Shown here one piece after another: positions 10,310 to 21,119 of a stretch of 64,000 bases of DNA; positions within the stretch are counted from its first letter, which is position 1; the number at the start of each line of letters is the position of its first letter. Origin of the DNA: Cheiracanthium punctorium. Lineage: Eukaryota > Arthropoda > Arachnida > Araneae > Cheiracanthiidae. The translations under genes and the position numbers were made by a program. Location of the stretch: positions 620,501 through 684,500 of the forward strand of contig JAWZYV010000113.1 of assembly GCA_038373885.1 (NCBI GenBank). The letters are read 5' to 3'. The notes below the pieces were generated by a model, which saw nothing but the letters and a program-made list of their open reading frames with translations, ran no database searches and was not told where the DNA came from.

Positions 10310-11178
10310 ACTAGCGCGGATTATATGCACTTAAAAAACGACAAAAAGTGCATGGAAATGTACATCAAAAATAGTTAAGATATCCATTCAAACTCTTAAA
10401 GTATGCACTTATTTACATAAATATATATAAATATATATATAAATAAATATGTGTGTGTATTATATTTAGCATGGGCGCCCATAAGGGGGGGCAAGGTAGG
10501 GCACTTGCCCCCCCCCCTAGAGTTGTAGATCAATGTCTCACGATGAAAAAAATGGCAGAACCAGAACTAAATTTGTTAAAAGTTTTAAATTTGCCCCCTC
10601 TAGAAAAAATTTTTGAAGTTTGCCCCCCCCCCTAAAAAAATGCCTATGGGCGTCCATGTGTTTAAGCACACATGGTGCAATTCAGGAAACAATTTCTCTT
10701 TTTGGATTTTAAAAATAACATATAGAACTAAATACTATTAACTGGTTAAAGCAAATAAATTTTCTTTAGCAATCTTAATGATATGAAATATCTGATAAAC
10801 CATATAGTTCCAAAACAATTTTACGTTCAGTAATTTTTGTTACAGTACACAACTAAGTGCTCTCTCTTTTCTAAATTTTCACTAATAAAACTTTCCACTC
10901 TTGGTACAACATGGCAACCCTCTCAAAACTATTGTTATTCTATGTTGTAGACCTGCCGATTATGTTCACGCATAATAGTTATCGTGGAAAAATAAGAGAT
11001 GGAAAAGAGAGATGGAAAAAAAAGAGTGAAGTTGCAAAAGGGATTGAAATATGCATCCAAAATGGGAAAATATGGAAAGTTATGTACATTTATGCAAACC
11101 AAAATATCGCCATATCACCATACAACTGAAATATGCCCCTGCATATGCAATTATGCAATTGCATATTCTGCGATCTAG
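10310..11178 (-). mobile_element. Deleted hAT-type element, relative of 57175
   Basis: The left end (CTAGCGCGGATTATATGCAC) matches the right end of the 57175-58373 element read on the opposite strand, so the two copies lie in inverted orientation. The right end (ATGCAATTGCATATTCTGCG) matches that element's left end. Flanks TTATTACT (10302-10309) and TTATTACA (11179-11186) form an 8-bp duplication with one mismatch. Shared internal words include GGATGCATATTTCAATC, read on the - strand. No transposase frame remains. Another MITE (10470-10656) is inserted inside. Confidence 0.75.
10470..10656. mobile_element. Nested MITE, CATGGGCGCCCATAAGGGGG ends
   Basis: The left end CATGGGCGCCCATAAGGGGG and the right end, which reads CATGGACGCCCATAGGC on the other strand, form inverted repeats. 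Facing runs of G and C (TTGCCCCCCCCCC) lie inside. Flanking words TATTTAG and TGTTTAAG hint at a target duplication but do not align cleanly. It interrupts the hAT-type element around it and so inserted later. Confidence 0.65.
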
Positions 11179-11186
11179 TTATTACA

Positions 11187-11535
11187 CTTAAATAATATGT
11201 TACAATTTGTCACTATTATTCAGTGGTTTATCACCGAGTGATTTTCACCTCCGCTTTCACATGAAAGACTAGCTAAAGCCGAAAGCTTTCAGACCAATTA
11301 AGAGCTTTAAAGCAAGCAGCATTTAAACCAGTGGTCGTCAAACTTGTAAATTTTCTGAGTTATCGTACCGTTTTTAAATCCTTCAATAGAGCTGAAGCAA
11401 ACCGCATGTATTCGGTACTAAGATACGGATAATCACTCAGACTCGAAGTAACGAATTGCTACTTTGCGGTTGATATCGTTACTCGTTACTCGATCCGAAG
11501 CTGTTTCGGATCGAGCAGCTTCGAACACAGACTGC
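11187..11535. other. No gene; possible lone hAT end
   Basis: CAGTGGTCGTCAAACTTG near 11330-11347 resembles a hAT terminus, but no matching second end or duplication was found. The rest has no recognisable feature. Confidence 0.3.
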
Positions 11536-11845
11536 CAGGCGAGGCGAACTAGGGGGGAAACGGGTTTCAGTAATCGAGTACTAATAATATCTTCTGTTAT
11601 TTGTTACTGAATTATCGGATCGCGGTTTCAAGGGGGAAAATGACTTTTGAGTGTGCATTTCGGATCGACCAGGTTCGAACTTCGAATACAAGACTGCCGG
11701 AGGGAGAAAATGAATTTCGGTATTTCAGTAATAGTATGTTCCGTTCCGTTACTAGATACCGGAAGTATTATGGATTCTCGCTGTTTGAAGGGAAAAATCA
11801 GTTTCGGTATTTGAGTAGTAGTATGTTCTGGTTGCAATTCGTTTG
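11536..11845 (+). repeat. Degenerate tandem repeat, CTGCCGGAGGGAGAAAATGA type
   Basis: Three loose copies of a unit containing AGACTGCC, a G-rich run, AAAATGAATTTCGG, TATTTCAGTAATAGTATGTT and CCG occur at about 11530-11600, 11690-11750 and 11780-11835. Spacing is irregular and copies are diverged. Frames across this region stay open on both strands because of the repetition, so I do not call a gene. Confidence 0.4.
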
Positions 11846-12118
11846 TGCCGAGCCGAATGGTATCGTTTTGATGAGGTTTGGAAGAATCCGTATGTTTCGT
11901 TACAGTTATGGAGATGGATATACTATCTGCTGCTCTATTGATATGGGTCGTACAATGGGGGGATAGGATCCGGTGTATAGTATGTTCTTATGCGCAGTTG
12001 AACATTTTTTTGCGGGGGGGGGAGGGGGGTTCTTATAATTGTAGAGGAGCAATACATATAAGAGAAGCATGTTAGTAAGGGGTGCTAATTTCGGGCTTTC
12101 TAACATTTTAGTACTAAA

Positions 12119-12429
12119 TAGTGGTGCAATCAGAATTCTTTCTTTTAGGGTGGTTCCGAAGCAGGATTGCGAACTTAACTTTTTCTTTTTTTTAGCTAGA
12201 ATCGAAATATGAGTAATAAATAACAAATTATTTAAATACACCTTTTAAATAAATATATTTTTATAAAGTAAACGAATTCACACATTTTTATTATTTGAAA
12301 TATTATTTGGAACTAAAAAAAATATTTAGCATGGAAACCTAAACACATTTTTTAAGTAATTGTTTAAAAAATATATAAAAAATTGGGAGCTACCCGGGAT
12401 TTCTATGCCCACACCTGCGTAAGCCACTG
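12119..12429. mobile_element. hAT MITE, YAGTGG ends
   Basis: The left end is TAGTGGTGCAATCAG. The right end reads CAGTGGCTTACGCAGGTGTG on the other strand. Flanks are GTACTAAA (12111-12118) and GTATTAAA (12430-12437), an 8-bp duplication with one mismatch. The 311-bp interior is non-coding. Only the first six bases of the ends pair well, so part of the call rests on the duplication. Confidence 0.65.
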
Positions 12430-12437
12430 GTATTAAA

Positions 12438-13534
12438 ATAATTCAATAAAGTTCAGTATGTTTCTAAAATGTCGGCGTTTAGGGGGCCATCTGCCCTATT
12501 TTATGGTACATTTTATTCCATGAACTCATGGAATACGCCTAGTCCGGTGCAACCATTCTTTCTGTATGAAAGGAGTGATAATTTTTGTTTAAAGAATGCT
12601 CTCATATATGCACCCACAGAAGGGGCTAACCCCTTTCATCCCAAAAGTGCAGAAATAGAACTGGAAATATCTTAAAAATAGATAATTCTCACTGAATTAA
12701 ACAATTTTAATTTAAAATATGGTAATTTTTAATTTACTTCGAAAAATCGTCCAGCAAAAGAAGTTTTTGATATGAAATAAGAACTCACAAATAATAAAGA
12801 TATTATGCTTGTAGAGACGCAAAGTAGTTGATATCATACTGAGATCCCCTGCCCTGTGAATTTAATATATGTGGCCCAATCCCTGGATCTCAGTATTCGA
12901 GAACCCGCTCCCCGAAAAAACACGAGTCACAAGCTTTCCTTTACACTTTTTATGATAAGAATGAACAGGTTAAACCAACGTTCAGAATTTTAAAAAGGGG
13001 GGTTGAGAAAAAAAAAGAATGGCATATGTCTTTGGAAGATTTCTATGTGCACTCCGTAATTCGGATAATTTAGCATTGTATAAAACCATAAATGTGTATA
13101 AAAACAATCTGTAAATCAGAGAAAATAAGCTCTAAATACAACTTTGTACAACTTCGCTAAAAAAAAATTCTTTTTGGTTAGGTTTCGTTATGGGTTTATG
13201 TATGGGCGGCATATACCCATAACAACACTGTCCCGGATGTGTTGTTATGGGGCACATATAACCGATTCTATTAGTAGTAACCTAAGTAACGAGTAACGAA
13301 TACTTAGTAACGAATAGCGAACATCTAAGTAACAAATACATACGGATACTCAATTTGTCGTTACTTTTACAGCACTATCCTTCAATGAGCTACCAACAGT
13401 AAGAATTCACAACATTTTCTTTAAAATCTTACATTTGTTTATTTCGTATAAATATTTATACTTATTGTAAATATGAAATCAGTTTTAATCAAACTGAACG
13501 TAATAAAAAGAAAATGAAAAAAAAATTGACTTGA
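12438..13534. other. No gene; a hairpin and GTAACGAAT-type repeats
   Basis: A 12-bp perfect hairpin (CCATAACAACAC at 13217-13228 and its complement at 13239-13250, 10-base loop) lies in a larger imperfect palindrome. At about 13268-13365 the word AGTAACGAAT or AAGTAACGA recurs several times; a related GTAACGAATTGC occurs at about 11445-11460. No coding feature. Confidence 0.45.
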
Positions 13535-13915
13535 AGATAAGAAACCTGAGCTGTAGTTAGTATCAGGTTGTAACGAAAGTTCTTCGCCAAATCTGCTTGA
13601 GTCAGCTCATGCGGCATCCAGCGGTTGAACTTGTACATGAAGTTTATGGGATGCATAGCATGGCTAATGGGCATGGCATTCATGTCTAACTCTTTAGCTA
13701 GCTCTCAAGTGGTTCAATACTGATCTTCTTCCACAAGTTCTATGAGGTGGCCCTCATCCACATCAGTAGACCGGCCAGAGAGCTCTGCTCCTTGAATGTC
13801 ATAGACCCTGTTTTTAACATTCAGTACCAAACCTTCACAGTGCCATAGGATACAACAGTAGATTCTAAATTGCACTCATAATTCTTTGACATTCTGTAGC
13901 ACTTTTTGCAACAGA
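13535..13915 (-). pseudogene. Mariner transposase relic, N-terminal part
   Basis: Read on the - strand, this shows the ordered signature of a mariner N-terminal DNA-binding domain across at least one frame change. First comes VSYGTVKVWY, a helix-turn-helix end resembling the ISYDTVRRWF of relatives. In the next frame come DVDEGHLIELVEEDQY and ELAKELDMNAMPISHAM, then FNRWMPHELTQADLAKNF, matching the WVPHEL linker that precedes the catalytic domain. Several stops interrupt it, and the catalytic domain is missing downstream. It is a dead 5' fragment. The WVPHEL-type block is the strongest anchor; exact limits are approximate. Confidence 0.75.
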
Positions 13916-14067
13916 ACTGGAAGTCAATGATGGTTCTAATCCAGTAACGTGATAGTCAACCGACCAGATAATCCAGTAACGTGAAATTCTTACAGTAGCG
14001 TCCTAGTCATAAAGCGGTGTATATATAGTTTTGGGGTATAACTTGTCGTATGTTTTAAGCATAGACC

Positions 14068-14454
14068 CAGGCCCGGACTGGCTCCTTTGGAGTCCCTCGA
14101 CTAGAAATTGAAAAGGGGCCTCTTACTGATCGAATTAGAGGGAATAGAATATTAGAATATGAAATATTTGGAGTTTAGTCTAACGTGCTTTAAAACCATA
14201 TTAAACTATTTTAGAGCTCTTAGGGTCCCTGACTCTTTTGGGGGCCCCTCGAGCCGTGGGGTTCCTGGGGTCCTTCGCTGCGCCACTGCGTAAAGACATA
14301 GCATTACTGGGAAATAAATAATCCAATTACTCTGACATTATGTACCAAATTACTCTAAAGTAGTATATCCATTTTGGGGGGCCTCTCAGGGGCCCCCTTC
14401 ATCCGAGGGCCCTTGGCGATTGCCGATCAGCCGGCCTGGCTTGTCCGGGGCCTG
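14068..14454. mobile_element. hAT MITE, CAGGCCCGGAC ends
   Basis: The left end CAGGCCCGGACTGGCTCC and the right end, which reads CAGGCCCCGGACAAGCCAGG on the other strand, are inverted. Flanks CATAGACC (14060-14067) and CACAGACC (14455-14462) form an 8-bp duplication with one mismatch. The interior holds G/C blocks (GGGGGCCCCTCGAG) and a CGCTGCGCCACTGCG word that may be the end of a further nested element. No coding capacity. Confidence 0.8.
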
Positions 14455-14462
14455 CACAGACC

Positions 14463-16789
14463 CGTGCTTAGAGCCATGACTCTTGCACTTGAGAATGGTT
14501 GTCATTATCGTACGACTATATTTAAGTGGTTTAGAGAATTCCCAATGAGATCCTTACTTTGGAAAAATCAAATTAATGAAATCGCATTGTAAAAACTTTC
14601 CTGGCATTCTTTGTATTATGGTTCAGCGGAGGTTAAAAAAAAACAAACCTAGCATCCCATGAAAATCGAGCAAGCATAACTTAAATAGCAGTATTCACAA
14701 ATTGGTTTCACACTAATAAAGATGCGTTAGTTTCCACATACAGATTTTGCTGCTCTGTATCTAAAAAAAAAAGTAGCCGCATTATCTTCCACACTTAATT
14801 TATTTATTAAGATACATTATAACGTATTTATTTTAGAAAACTACGGTACTTTTACAGCATTTGGATTAATTTTTTTCATATTTAAGATCTTAATTATCTT
14901 AAACGAACAACCAGAAAACGTCCATAATTGCTATCATTTTTCTTGTTTAATTCCTCTATAACGTGTAGGATATATGTATTATTTAATACTGAACAGAGTA
15001 TTACTTTGAATTAAAGATATTTATTACAAATTTCTTATTTATGACATTTTGTTACATGTAACATTAAAAAGCACTTGTTTTTTGACTAACAAATTTAAAT
15101 AATCTTCAATATATATGTTTAATACATCAAAAATTGAAACTTTAAATCTAAAGGTTCCTTTTATTGATTTCTGTGAAGTTCGTACTCGTAATATTATAAA
15201 TGACTGCGTAAGAAAGATAAATATTTTTTATGGTTTCATTTAACAAAGGAAATAAAACCTTATTTTCAATTTGCGAAATACACGTTTCTGAAGTGCTATG
15301 AGATGGCACATTCCAGCTCACTTCTATTGCAAATATCGATTACATAGCAGATTTGAATACAAACAGCAGAATTTTTATTTTTTTTTACCTAAATGACGAG
15401 CAGCCACTATAAACAACCTTTTGATATTATAGATTTCTCTAATTTTGTCCAAAACCAAAAGAAGTAAGGAAGAAGTAACATATTTTATGTAATATCTACC
15501 GTTATAATAAAAGAAATAAAGTAAATCATTCGTTCAGGGAGAGATGTAACACAGCATTCTAAGGAAAGTGTCTTTCAAATGGCAGATGAATGGCTACTAC
15601 AATGAATAATGCTTTACATGTTGTAGTACGTATGTTGATTGGAACTCATTTCGAAGCATTAGTCTACTAAAAGAAACATACTAAAAAAACGTCACTATAC
15701 ATCATATCAAAGCTAAGAAAATGATTCATGTAGGAAGGCCATAATTTCCGTATAATTGGCGAAAGGAGGAAGATATAGCATGACATTAGCTTTCGTGTCC
15801 CATGCAGTCGTTATTTTATGACGCAAATTTTGGATGACGTTATAACTAACCAAGTTCTTTATATGATTTGAATTTAAACAATGAAGTATAAAATGCAACA
15901 ATGGACTATCAAAAAGGTCAACGCAGTGTGTACATGTAAAAACATAAAATATACAAAAGCTCATAAATTATGATCAAGACTGCGTGAAGGGAGAAATAAT
16001 ACGGCACAAATAAAAGTCAATATCATCCAACCGTTTATGTACTGACAAAACCACCTTAGTTATTTCTTACATGTAAATACAGACTTGTCATCAGGAAGAA
16101 AATCAATTTTAATAATTTTGAAAAGTGGCACTTCCTGTGGTTTTCATTATATTTCGATATTTGAAACATATGTAAAATCAGTATTTTCGCGTCTTTATCG
16201 CGATCAGTATTGTTGCAGACACCTCTGCTTGATTTCTGGGTTCGTCGTTCTAAAGTTCTTTAGGTGTAGAAAGTTCTAGTAAAGAGTCCAATTGTCAGGA
16301 TGGAACACGAACTTTATTGCTTCTAGGAATTCGTCGAAATTCTTCACAAGCACAATCAATGAGTAACGTGCTTATAACTGTCCGCTTAGTACAGAAGCTT
16401 TCACAAATTCTGTATTTCTAACACAAAATAAAACACTTTCACAGCAAAAATTCTGAGGAAACTAACGAGGGAAATCTTTAATGGTCCCTCAATACAGAAT
16501 ACACACGCAGCACACAAAAACAAGCTTCTTAAACAGCGAAAAATACTTCTTCTATAAGCGCTAATGCAGAGCTTATGCTCTCTCGCGGACATCTGCTCTC
16601 TGAATAAGGCAGAAGCAAAACTGGCTGATCTGGGGGAACACGCTACATTAATAGTTTATTACGAACACCGTGGAAAGTTTTAGAGAAAACTATCCCCGGA
16701 GGGTTGTAGATTACGATTCTGATTGAGTAATAGGAGAGTAATTGAGTAATATTAGGCTATTATGAAATACTAATGCAGCAAAACAACCT
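14463..16789. other. AT-rich DNA, no gene seen
   Basis: No gene, transposon end pair or tandem repeat could be supported. Frames near 15713-15964 and 16401-16592 are short and unrecognised. Confidence 0.5.
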
Positions 16790-17115
16790 TTACAGGCCCC
16801 ATTGAAAAAATCGCGCTAAATGTTCAAAATGTCACCAAGCTTGGCCACATTTTGACGGAATATTGCCAAATTTGGAGCCAAAAATAAGTCCCCAAAAGTT
16901 TTATTAGTTAAGGCATACGAGCAATATTTCTCGAGATTTCTAGAAAACTCTATGTTAATCAATGGGGAAACCCAAAACTCCATATTCTCCGATTCTAGTT
17001 AACTGATTTTGATGTAACAAAATGCAAAATTTAACTGTTTGACTAGCAGAACACGAATTTTAAACTATTTTAAACCCCAGAACAGCTGGTTGCCCCGAAA
17101 ATTCGTAACATTGCC
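16790..17115 (+). repeat. Dispersed repeat family R1, fullest copy
   Basis: This 0.3-kb sequence recurs in inverted orientation at 22405-22650. Shared words keep their order: AAATCGCGC, TGTCRCCAAGCTTG, GCCAAATTT, and finally a block ending AAACCCCAGA. Its last 64 bases (17051-17114) recur directly at 18674-18737. No coding frame or terminal repeats were found. The superfamily is unknown. Confidence 0.6.
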
Positions 17116-17730
17116 CCCTTTCCAAGGACTGTGCGTACCGGGCAGTACTGGCTTAAAACTATTGATTAAAACTAACACTCCTTTATTGATTCAATTTCTT
17201 ATCGGCTGATTTAAATCCTTTTACGCTAAAAAATACTCATTAAAGACAATAATTTGTTATCTCCTCAATTCGCCTGAATCCTCCCGATTCGCTAGATCCT
17301 ACTTAGCTCAATTTTCACAAAAATATTGTCTATTTGAGTGTTCTGTCTTTCTCCCCCACGACCCATATCCTATTACTATCACGTGACCCACGCTGTTCAA
17401 CGGCTAACGGTTCATAGTCGGGCATAGTTGTGTGTGTATTCGCTGTTGATAATTTTATGTTATATCCGAATACCAAATGCATCTTTTTCATATTCAGAGT
17501 TGTGAAATAAATTCAGCCTAGATATGGAGGAGATGCTTTAGGTAAAGATTTCACTTTAATGACATAGTTTCTTACGATTGGATTATAAAAAGCTGTTGTA
17601 AAACAAATAAAGTTATGATATCTACACCCAAAGTGAGTAAGTAGTATTTTACCTTTTTCATGTCAATAAATTGGATCGCTGCTTTAATTAAATCTCACAG
17701 CTGGTTTAGCCATGATTGCATTTCTGTATT
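17116..17730. other. AT-rich DNA, no gene seen
   Basis: No gene or assignable repeat between the R1 copy and the palindrome cluster. Confidence 0.45.
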
Positions 17731-17805
17731 CTGACTGTAACTGTGAATTTACACAGTTACAGTCAGACACACTGTAACTGTGTTACGAGACAGTTACAGT
17801 CTCGT
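17731..17805. repeat. Cluster of palindromes built on ACTGTAACTGT
   Basis: A perfect 15-bp stem (CTGACTGTAACTGTG at 17731-17745, complement at 17752-17766) encloses a 6-base loop. It is followed at once by a second 11-bp stem (ACTGTAACTGT at 17771-17781, complement at 17790-17800). Around the last arm a further CGAGAC/GTCTCG stem forms. The core word thus appears four times in alternating orientation within 75 bp. Confidence 0.85.
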
Positions 17806-17974
17806 TTTATAATTAGAGACAATAGTGAAATTATATTCTATTTATATAAAAATACTTTTTATAGTGTATTAAGATATATGTAATGCATTTGCCTTGATTT
17901 AAAATTTATTTTCTCGGGCTTATAATCATAGATTATAGCTCTGATAATAAAAAATGAAGAAAACGAACAATTCA

Positions 17975-18320
17975 AAATATTAATCAAAAACAGCAAATTT
18001 TCATAAGACACCCTTTTTCTAGCTTAAAATAATAATCTTAATTGAGTACAGATATGTTAATTAAAAAAGGGTTGATTTTGCAAAAACGCTCATTCTATAG
18101 CTTAAATAATAATTATAATTGAGTACAGTTATATTAATCAAAAACGGACAGACACTCCTCATTTTTGATTATTATTTAGGAGCTAAATGGAGCTGTTGTA
18201 TAATGCTCAAAAATTGAGAATTTTTCGCTCCATTGATTTTTGTCGATTAATGGAGCAAATTTTACTCAATCGGGAGAATGGTTGTTTGAAGTGAAAAATT
18301 GAGTAAAAAAATACTCCGTT
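17975..18320. repeat. Two 78-bp tandem units and related AT-rich words
   Basis: AGCTTAAAATAATAATCTTA at 18021 and AGCTTAAATAATAATTATAA at 18099 start matching segments continuing through ATTGAGTACAG and TTAATYAAAAA, a period of 78. Downstream, the words TTGATTATTATTT and ACTCAAT recur in both orientations up to about 18350. Confidence 0.6.
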
Positions 18321-18673
18321 TGATTATTATTTTACTCAATAGATTTAAGCGTGTACAATCCCCAGTTAGGGGGCGCACAAATATTTACAATATAACATTC
18401 TATTATGGATCTTAACAACAATTTAAGCAATTTTGTGAATAAACATAATAAGCAAATACATGCTAATAAATAATAAACAAATACACATTAATAAAAACAA
18501 ATATAGTACAAATATGTACACTAAACATGGCCTAAAAACTGAGTAAAAGAGAGTTGAAAAAAGAGGAAGAGAAGAGAGAGACAGGAAAGGAATGAGAGAT
18601 GAAAGAAAGATGAAATTACGCCATAGTGGCCATGGTCTAATATTCAAATAATTAATACTATTTGTCGTATAGA

Positions 18674-18737
18674 ACACAAATTTTAAACTATTTTAAACCC
18701 CAGAATAGCGGATTGCCCCTAAAATTGGTAACATTTG
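18674..18737 (+). repeat. Partial R1 copy, 3' end
   Basis: Direct copy of 17051-17114, with the same AATTTTAAACTATTTTAAAC core, then CCCCAGAA, TTGCCCC and GTAACATT. Similarity stops abruptly after it. It is a truncated member of R1. Confidence 0.7.
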
Positions 18738-19040
18738 TAACGATATACATAACATGTACCTTCTGTTTTTTCCTACAGGGGAAGGCCAAATAAAATTCGG
18801 AATAAACTGGGCTTGTTGTTCTTTTTTACCTTAAACAGCTATATGGGAAAAAAAAGCTTCCACTGTTCTATTTGAAACGATAAATGTCCTTTACCCACAC
18901 AGCACAGGATGTTCTCCGGATGTCTATTAGCATACTAGAGAGCATTGCTGCGCTGCGTGGGTAATTTCAAAAACAACTATTTTTAAAGTAAAGGATCTAC
19001 ATTTTGAAGAGTAGATGATTTAAAAAAAAATGCAAGTAGC
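18738..19040. other. No gene seen
   Basis: AT-rich spacer with no supportable feature apart from the flanking duplication of the next element. Confidence 0.4.
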
Positions 19041-19257
19041 CAAGGTCGTAGTTAGGGGGTGGGGGTATCATGGGCGTTTCATCCCACACCGAAATTTTAG
19101 TCAATGCATCAGTAATTTTTTATTTGCGTTGATTCTGGAGATCAATTAAAGGTGAAAAAATTTTAGCGCTACAGATACCCCTTTCGCCGAATCGCTGCAT
19201 ACCCCCCCTTCCAGAGTTCTGCATGTCACCCCCCTTTTTTTTCTAGATACGGCCTTG
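19041..19257. mobile_element. hAT-like MITE, CAAGGYCGTA ends
   Basis: The left end is CAAGGTCGTAGTTAGGGGG. The right end reads CAAGGCCGTATCTAG on the other strand. Flanks CAAGTAGC (19033-19040) and CAAATACC (19258-19265) match at six of eight bases, as expected for an old 8-bp duplication. Both ends lead into G or C runs. Non-coding, 217 bp. Confidence 0.7.
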
Positions 19258-19265
19258 CAAATACC

Positions 19266-20473
19266 CGATTATAACCGACTTTCTCATACTTGCGGTTTTA
19301 GTAAAAATAAGAATCATATCGGAACTTCATCTAACAACAAAAATGTCACAGAATAAATGTTTCATATAAGAATCAATTAGGTTTCTCAAAAATAATTTAC
19401 TTATATTTCATGAGCTTTTATTTAAACGTACTCAGAATATGTCATATTTTTTTCCAAATAGCACATATTTAGGATGCAATTTACACATTTCTTATAGGAA
19501 TATGATTGAAATACAAGTGTAAAAAAAGCCAGCAATATTTTATTTACTAAGAAAAGTAACGCCAGTGGGAAAAAACGAACTTAAATAAATCTAATTTTGA
19601 AAAGATTGTTCCTTATAAATTAATTTTTTTCGCAATAAAAATGTGAGGTAGACCTTGAACATCTTTAAAAGTCGTTTTAATTAATAGCAAGATTTAATTC
19701 ATAAAAGCGTCTTTTATACTTATGAAATGTTGAAAAATATATACAGTTGATAGTTCAAACGAAGAAATTAAAAAAAAAAAAACAACATTTATTTTTAAAT
19801 AACGTCAAGCATAATAAATGAGTAAAAAACACACTTATAAACTTCATTGTAATTAATGAAGATTTTTAATTAAAAATTAGATGTGTATTATTTAAATTTC
19901 AGAGAAAATTCATTCACCAAAAATTATTATAATCACTTTTATGTAGCTAAAAGTTTATCAAATTAAGCCACAGCACGACACCATAACTAATACGATAAAA
20001 TGCTTTTTAAAAAGTTGAAAGCAATTATTTCATGTTATAATTTTCATTATATCAATTACTTTGTTTTGTCTTGTGTCGTTAAGAAAAATAAATGTTAATT
20101 AGCAGCGTAATTAATAAAGATTAAGTTCTCATTTACAGAGCGGTATAAATTTGTCAAATAAGCTTCAAAAGCAGTCGTTTTCTATCCCAGTTGAAAATCA
20201 AAATTTTAGCTGTATTGTTAAAGCTCCCTCATTACATAATTTTCTACATAAAATAACCCATTCATATGCTTATAAATATACATGTTTTACTTAAAAAGAA
20301 TTTAACAACAGTCTAATTCTTAGTAATCTTGCATTTGAATGTTGCGTGCAAATGTAAAAAGAAATTTTCCTGAAAATAAAAATCTCTTCTGACTATCACT
20401 TGCTTTAATGTTAGTGTGAAAATGACACTGCTAGCAGAAAAAAAAGTTGAATTTGAATCAGGCAGTAATGATG
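19266..20473. other. AT-rich DNA, no gene seen
   Basis: No gene or assignable repeat. Confidence 0.5.
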
Positions 20474-21119
20474 TTGACAGTCAAATTGTGCTCCAAAAAC
20501 CTATAGCATGTTTTCATGAAAATGCGGTTGTGGATGATGATCATGCTCTTAGTTTGGAAAGCTGGGAGGTTTTTTGCGTATTCAGGGTTAAAAAATTGCT
20601 CTTAATATGACTTGATATAAGTGCAGAAGATTGACTTGGCGGATTCAGAATTTTCATCCTTTTTATTTCTTTTTTTAGGGGGCCTCGTTAAAAAAAGTAA
20701 ATTGTGCTTTAAATTAACATTTTGTTTTGTTGTGAATTATGTTTACGTTGAATAATCATTTTCTTACGGCCTAATTTTTTTAAAAAATAGGCCCTTTTCC
20801 CAAAAAACTTCCGTACCCGCTACTTTTGCGCATTTTTAAAAATTTATTTATCAATTTATAAATGCTGACGTCAGGTAATTTTTCACGTCACACATTTTAA
20901 GCTTTTCCTGGTTTATATCCAAAATTTGCAATTTTCCCTGACTTTTTCTGTTAAAATTATCTTCACTATTCCTGGTTTTCTTGACCACTGGTAACCCTGT
21001 ATACGCCAAATATCCCTCCCACCATTCCGAAATATTAGCATGATCATTATCTATACCTGCATTTCCATGTGAACATGCAGGTTTTTTTTTTTTGGGGGGG
21101 GGGCATAATTTAACTGTCA
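20474..21119. repeat. Inverted repeat pair with protein-like arms
   Basis: The left arm (20474-20590) and right arm (20991-21119, opposite strand) share TTGACAGTYAAATT, a GCATGTTYWCATG-type word, GATGATCATGCT/AATGATCATGCT, GGGAGG and CAGGGTTA. Read as protein, the arms give CFHENAVVDDDHALSLESWE and CSHGNAGIDNDHANISEWWE, a shared H-NA--D-DHA-S-WE pattern. The CAGGGTTA word at the inner edge of each arm resembles a hAT terminus, so the central 0.4 kb may be, or include, a hAT MITE. I do not recognise the peptide. Confidence 0.55.

Noticed and set aside
10911..11129. 72-codon plus-strand frame starting MATLSKLLLFYV
   Set aside because: It lies within the deleted hAT-type element, and the DNA matches the non-coding part of its relative at 57175 on the other strand.
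11330..11347. hAT element starting CAGTGGTCGTCAAACTTG
   Set aside because: No complementary second end and no matching 8-bp flank could be found downstream.
11601..12075. Overlapping 121- and 65-codon frames
   Set aside because: Openness is explained by the degenerate tandem repeat and G run; no domain, and frames are open on both strands.
18360..18740. LTR pair formed by the direct repeat at 17051 and 18674
   Set aside because: The repeated part is only 64 bases, lies at the end of the larger R1 repeat, and there is no retrotransposon coding sequence between the copies.
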